The translations under genes were made by a program, and so were the position numbers. 5,858 nucleotides of DNA. Origin: Alphaproteobacteria bacterium. GTDB lineage: Bacteria; Pseudomonadota; Alphaproteobacteria; Sphingomonadales; Sphingomonadaceae. The stretch covers positions 1 through 5,858 of the forward strand of contig JAHJSJ010000220.1 of the NCBI GenBank assembly GCA_018830415.1, written 5' to 3'. The notes beneath the pieces were generated by a model, which did no database searches, had not been told where the DNA came from, and worked only from the letters and a program-made list of their open reading frames with translations. Positions 5,715 to 5,858 of this stretch are shown piece after piece (position 1 is the stretch's first letter; every line of letters begins with the position of its first letter).

Positions 5715-5858
5715 ATGTATGATTTCAGGCCCGATGCGGCGCAGGCTCCGGCGGAACGCTACCGCGAATTGATCGGCGCGGCTGACGCATTGACGGCCGA
5801 CGAGCCTGACGCCATCGCCAATATGGCCAATGTTGCCGCGCTGTTGTGGGAATTTCTG
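5715..5858 (+). CDS. msrC: Free methionine-(R)-sulfoxide reductase, GAF-domain type, N-terminal fragment
   Basis: Forty-eight codons are visible before the window ends, with the frame open throughout. The fragment begins MYDFRPD, contains RYRELIGAADALTADEPD (16-33), then IANMANVAALLWEFL (34-48). This pattern (a Tyr-Arg-Glu-Leu helix, an Asp-Ala-Leu-Thr segment, Glu-Pro-Asp, then an Asn-Met-Ala-Asn helix leading to a Trp) is the recognisable start of fRMsr/MsrC. That is a cytoplasmic GAF-fold enzyme of about 160 residues that reduces free methionine-R-sulfoxide using thioredoxin. The catalytic cysteines lie further along, outside the window. ATG 5715 is preferred over the in-frame GTG at 5706 because GAAAAGG at 5698-5704 is well spaced for the ATG but almost touches the GTG. 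It is divergent from the PQQ-type dehydrogenase gene. Confidence 0.88.
   Translation, partial: MYDFRPDAAQAPAERYRELIGAADALTADEPDAIANMANVAALLWEFL

Noticed and set aside
4240..5772. 510-codon open frame on the plus strand
   Set aside because: It lies fully antisense to the well-supported PQQ-type dehydrogenase. Its protein is rich in Arg, His, Gly and Pro with no domain pattern, typical of shadow frames in GC-rich DNA.
1..5858. Mobile elements, CRISPR arrays, tRNA/rRNA genes, phage or defence genes
   Set aside because: No transposase, terminal repeats, spaced repeats or tRNA-like folds were seen. Coding genes fill nearly the whole window with uniform composition.

Overview
The window (5,858 bp, GC-rich, almost wholly coding) looks like ordinary chromosome from an alphaproteobacterium. 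The best guess is Sphingomonadales, of the Erythrobacter/Porphyrobacter kind. This rests on protein flavour (a GIN/DUF2807 protein with an Ala/Pro tail, a DmdC-like acyl-CoA dehydrogenase next to a DUF815 ATPase, a membrane-anchored sorbosone-dehydrogenase-like protein, a GAF-type MsrC) and on codon use, not on a marker gene.

Layout, left to right. (1) 2-238 (+) is the C-terminal end of a GIN-domain (DUF2807) surface or periplasmic protein. (2) 278-607 (+) is a small 109-aa lipoprotein of unknown function. (3) 604-1536 (-) is a two-domain Sua5/TsaC-type L-threonylcarbamoyladenylate synthase for tRNA t6A synthesis, convergent with the lipoprotein. (4) 1612-3354 (+) is a 580-aa acyl-CoA dehydrogenase of the large DmdC-like subfamily, starting at GTG. 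(5) 3356-4174 (+) is a 272-aa DUF815 AAA+ type ATPase, one base after the dehydrogenase. (6) 4171-5649 (-) is a 492-aa periplasmic PQQ-type sugar (sorbosone) dehydrogenase family protein with an N-terminal membrane anchor. (7) 5715-5858 (+) is the start of a GAF-domain free methionine-(R)-sulfoxide reductase (msrC), cut by the window edge.

The only non-coding stretches are 239-277, 1537-1611 and 5650-5714. The last two are short divergent promoter regions. No gap reaches 300 bases. Both convergent junctions overlap by exactly four bases through their stop codons (TTAG at 604-607, CTAA at 4171-4174), so any terminators must lie inside coding sequence. An 8-bp inverted repeat brackets the second junction.

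The genes do not form one pathway. They are a mix of housekeeping (t6A), fatty or organic acid oxidation, envelope proteins, periplasmic sugar oxidation and oxidative-damage repair. I saw no RNA gene, mobile element, CRISPR array, phage gene or defence system, and no convincing undescribed system. The most useful leads are the tightly coupled dehydrogenase-ATPase pair, the two uncharacterised envelope proteins at the left end, and the compact overlapping gene ends.
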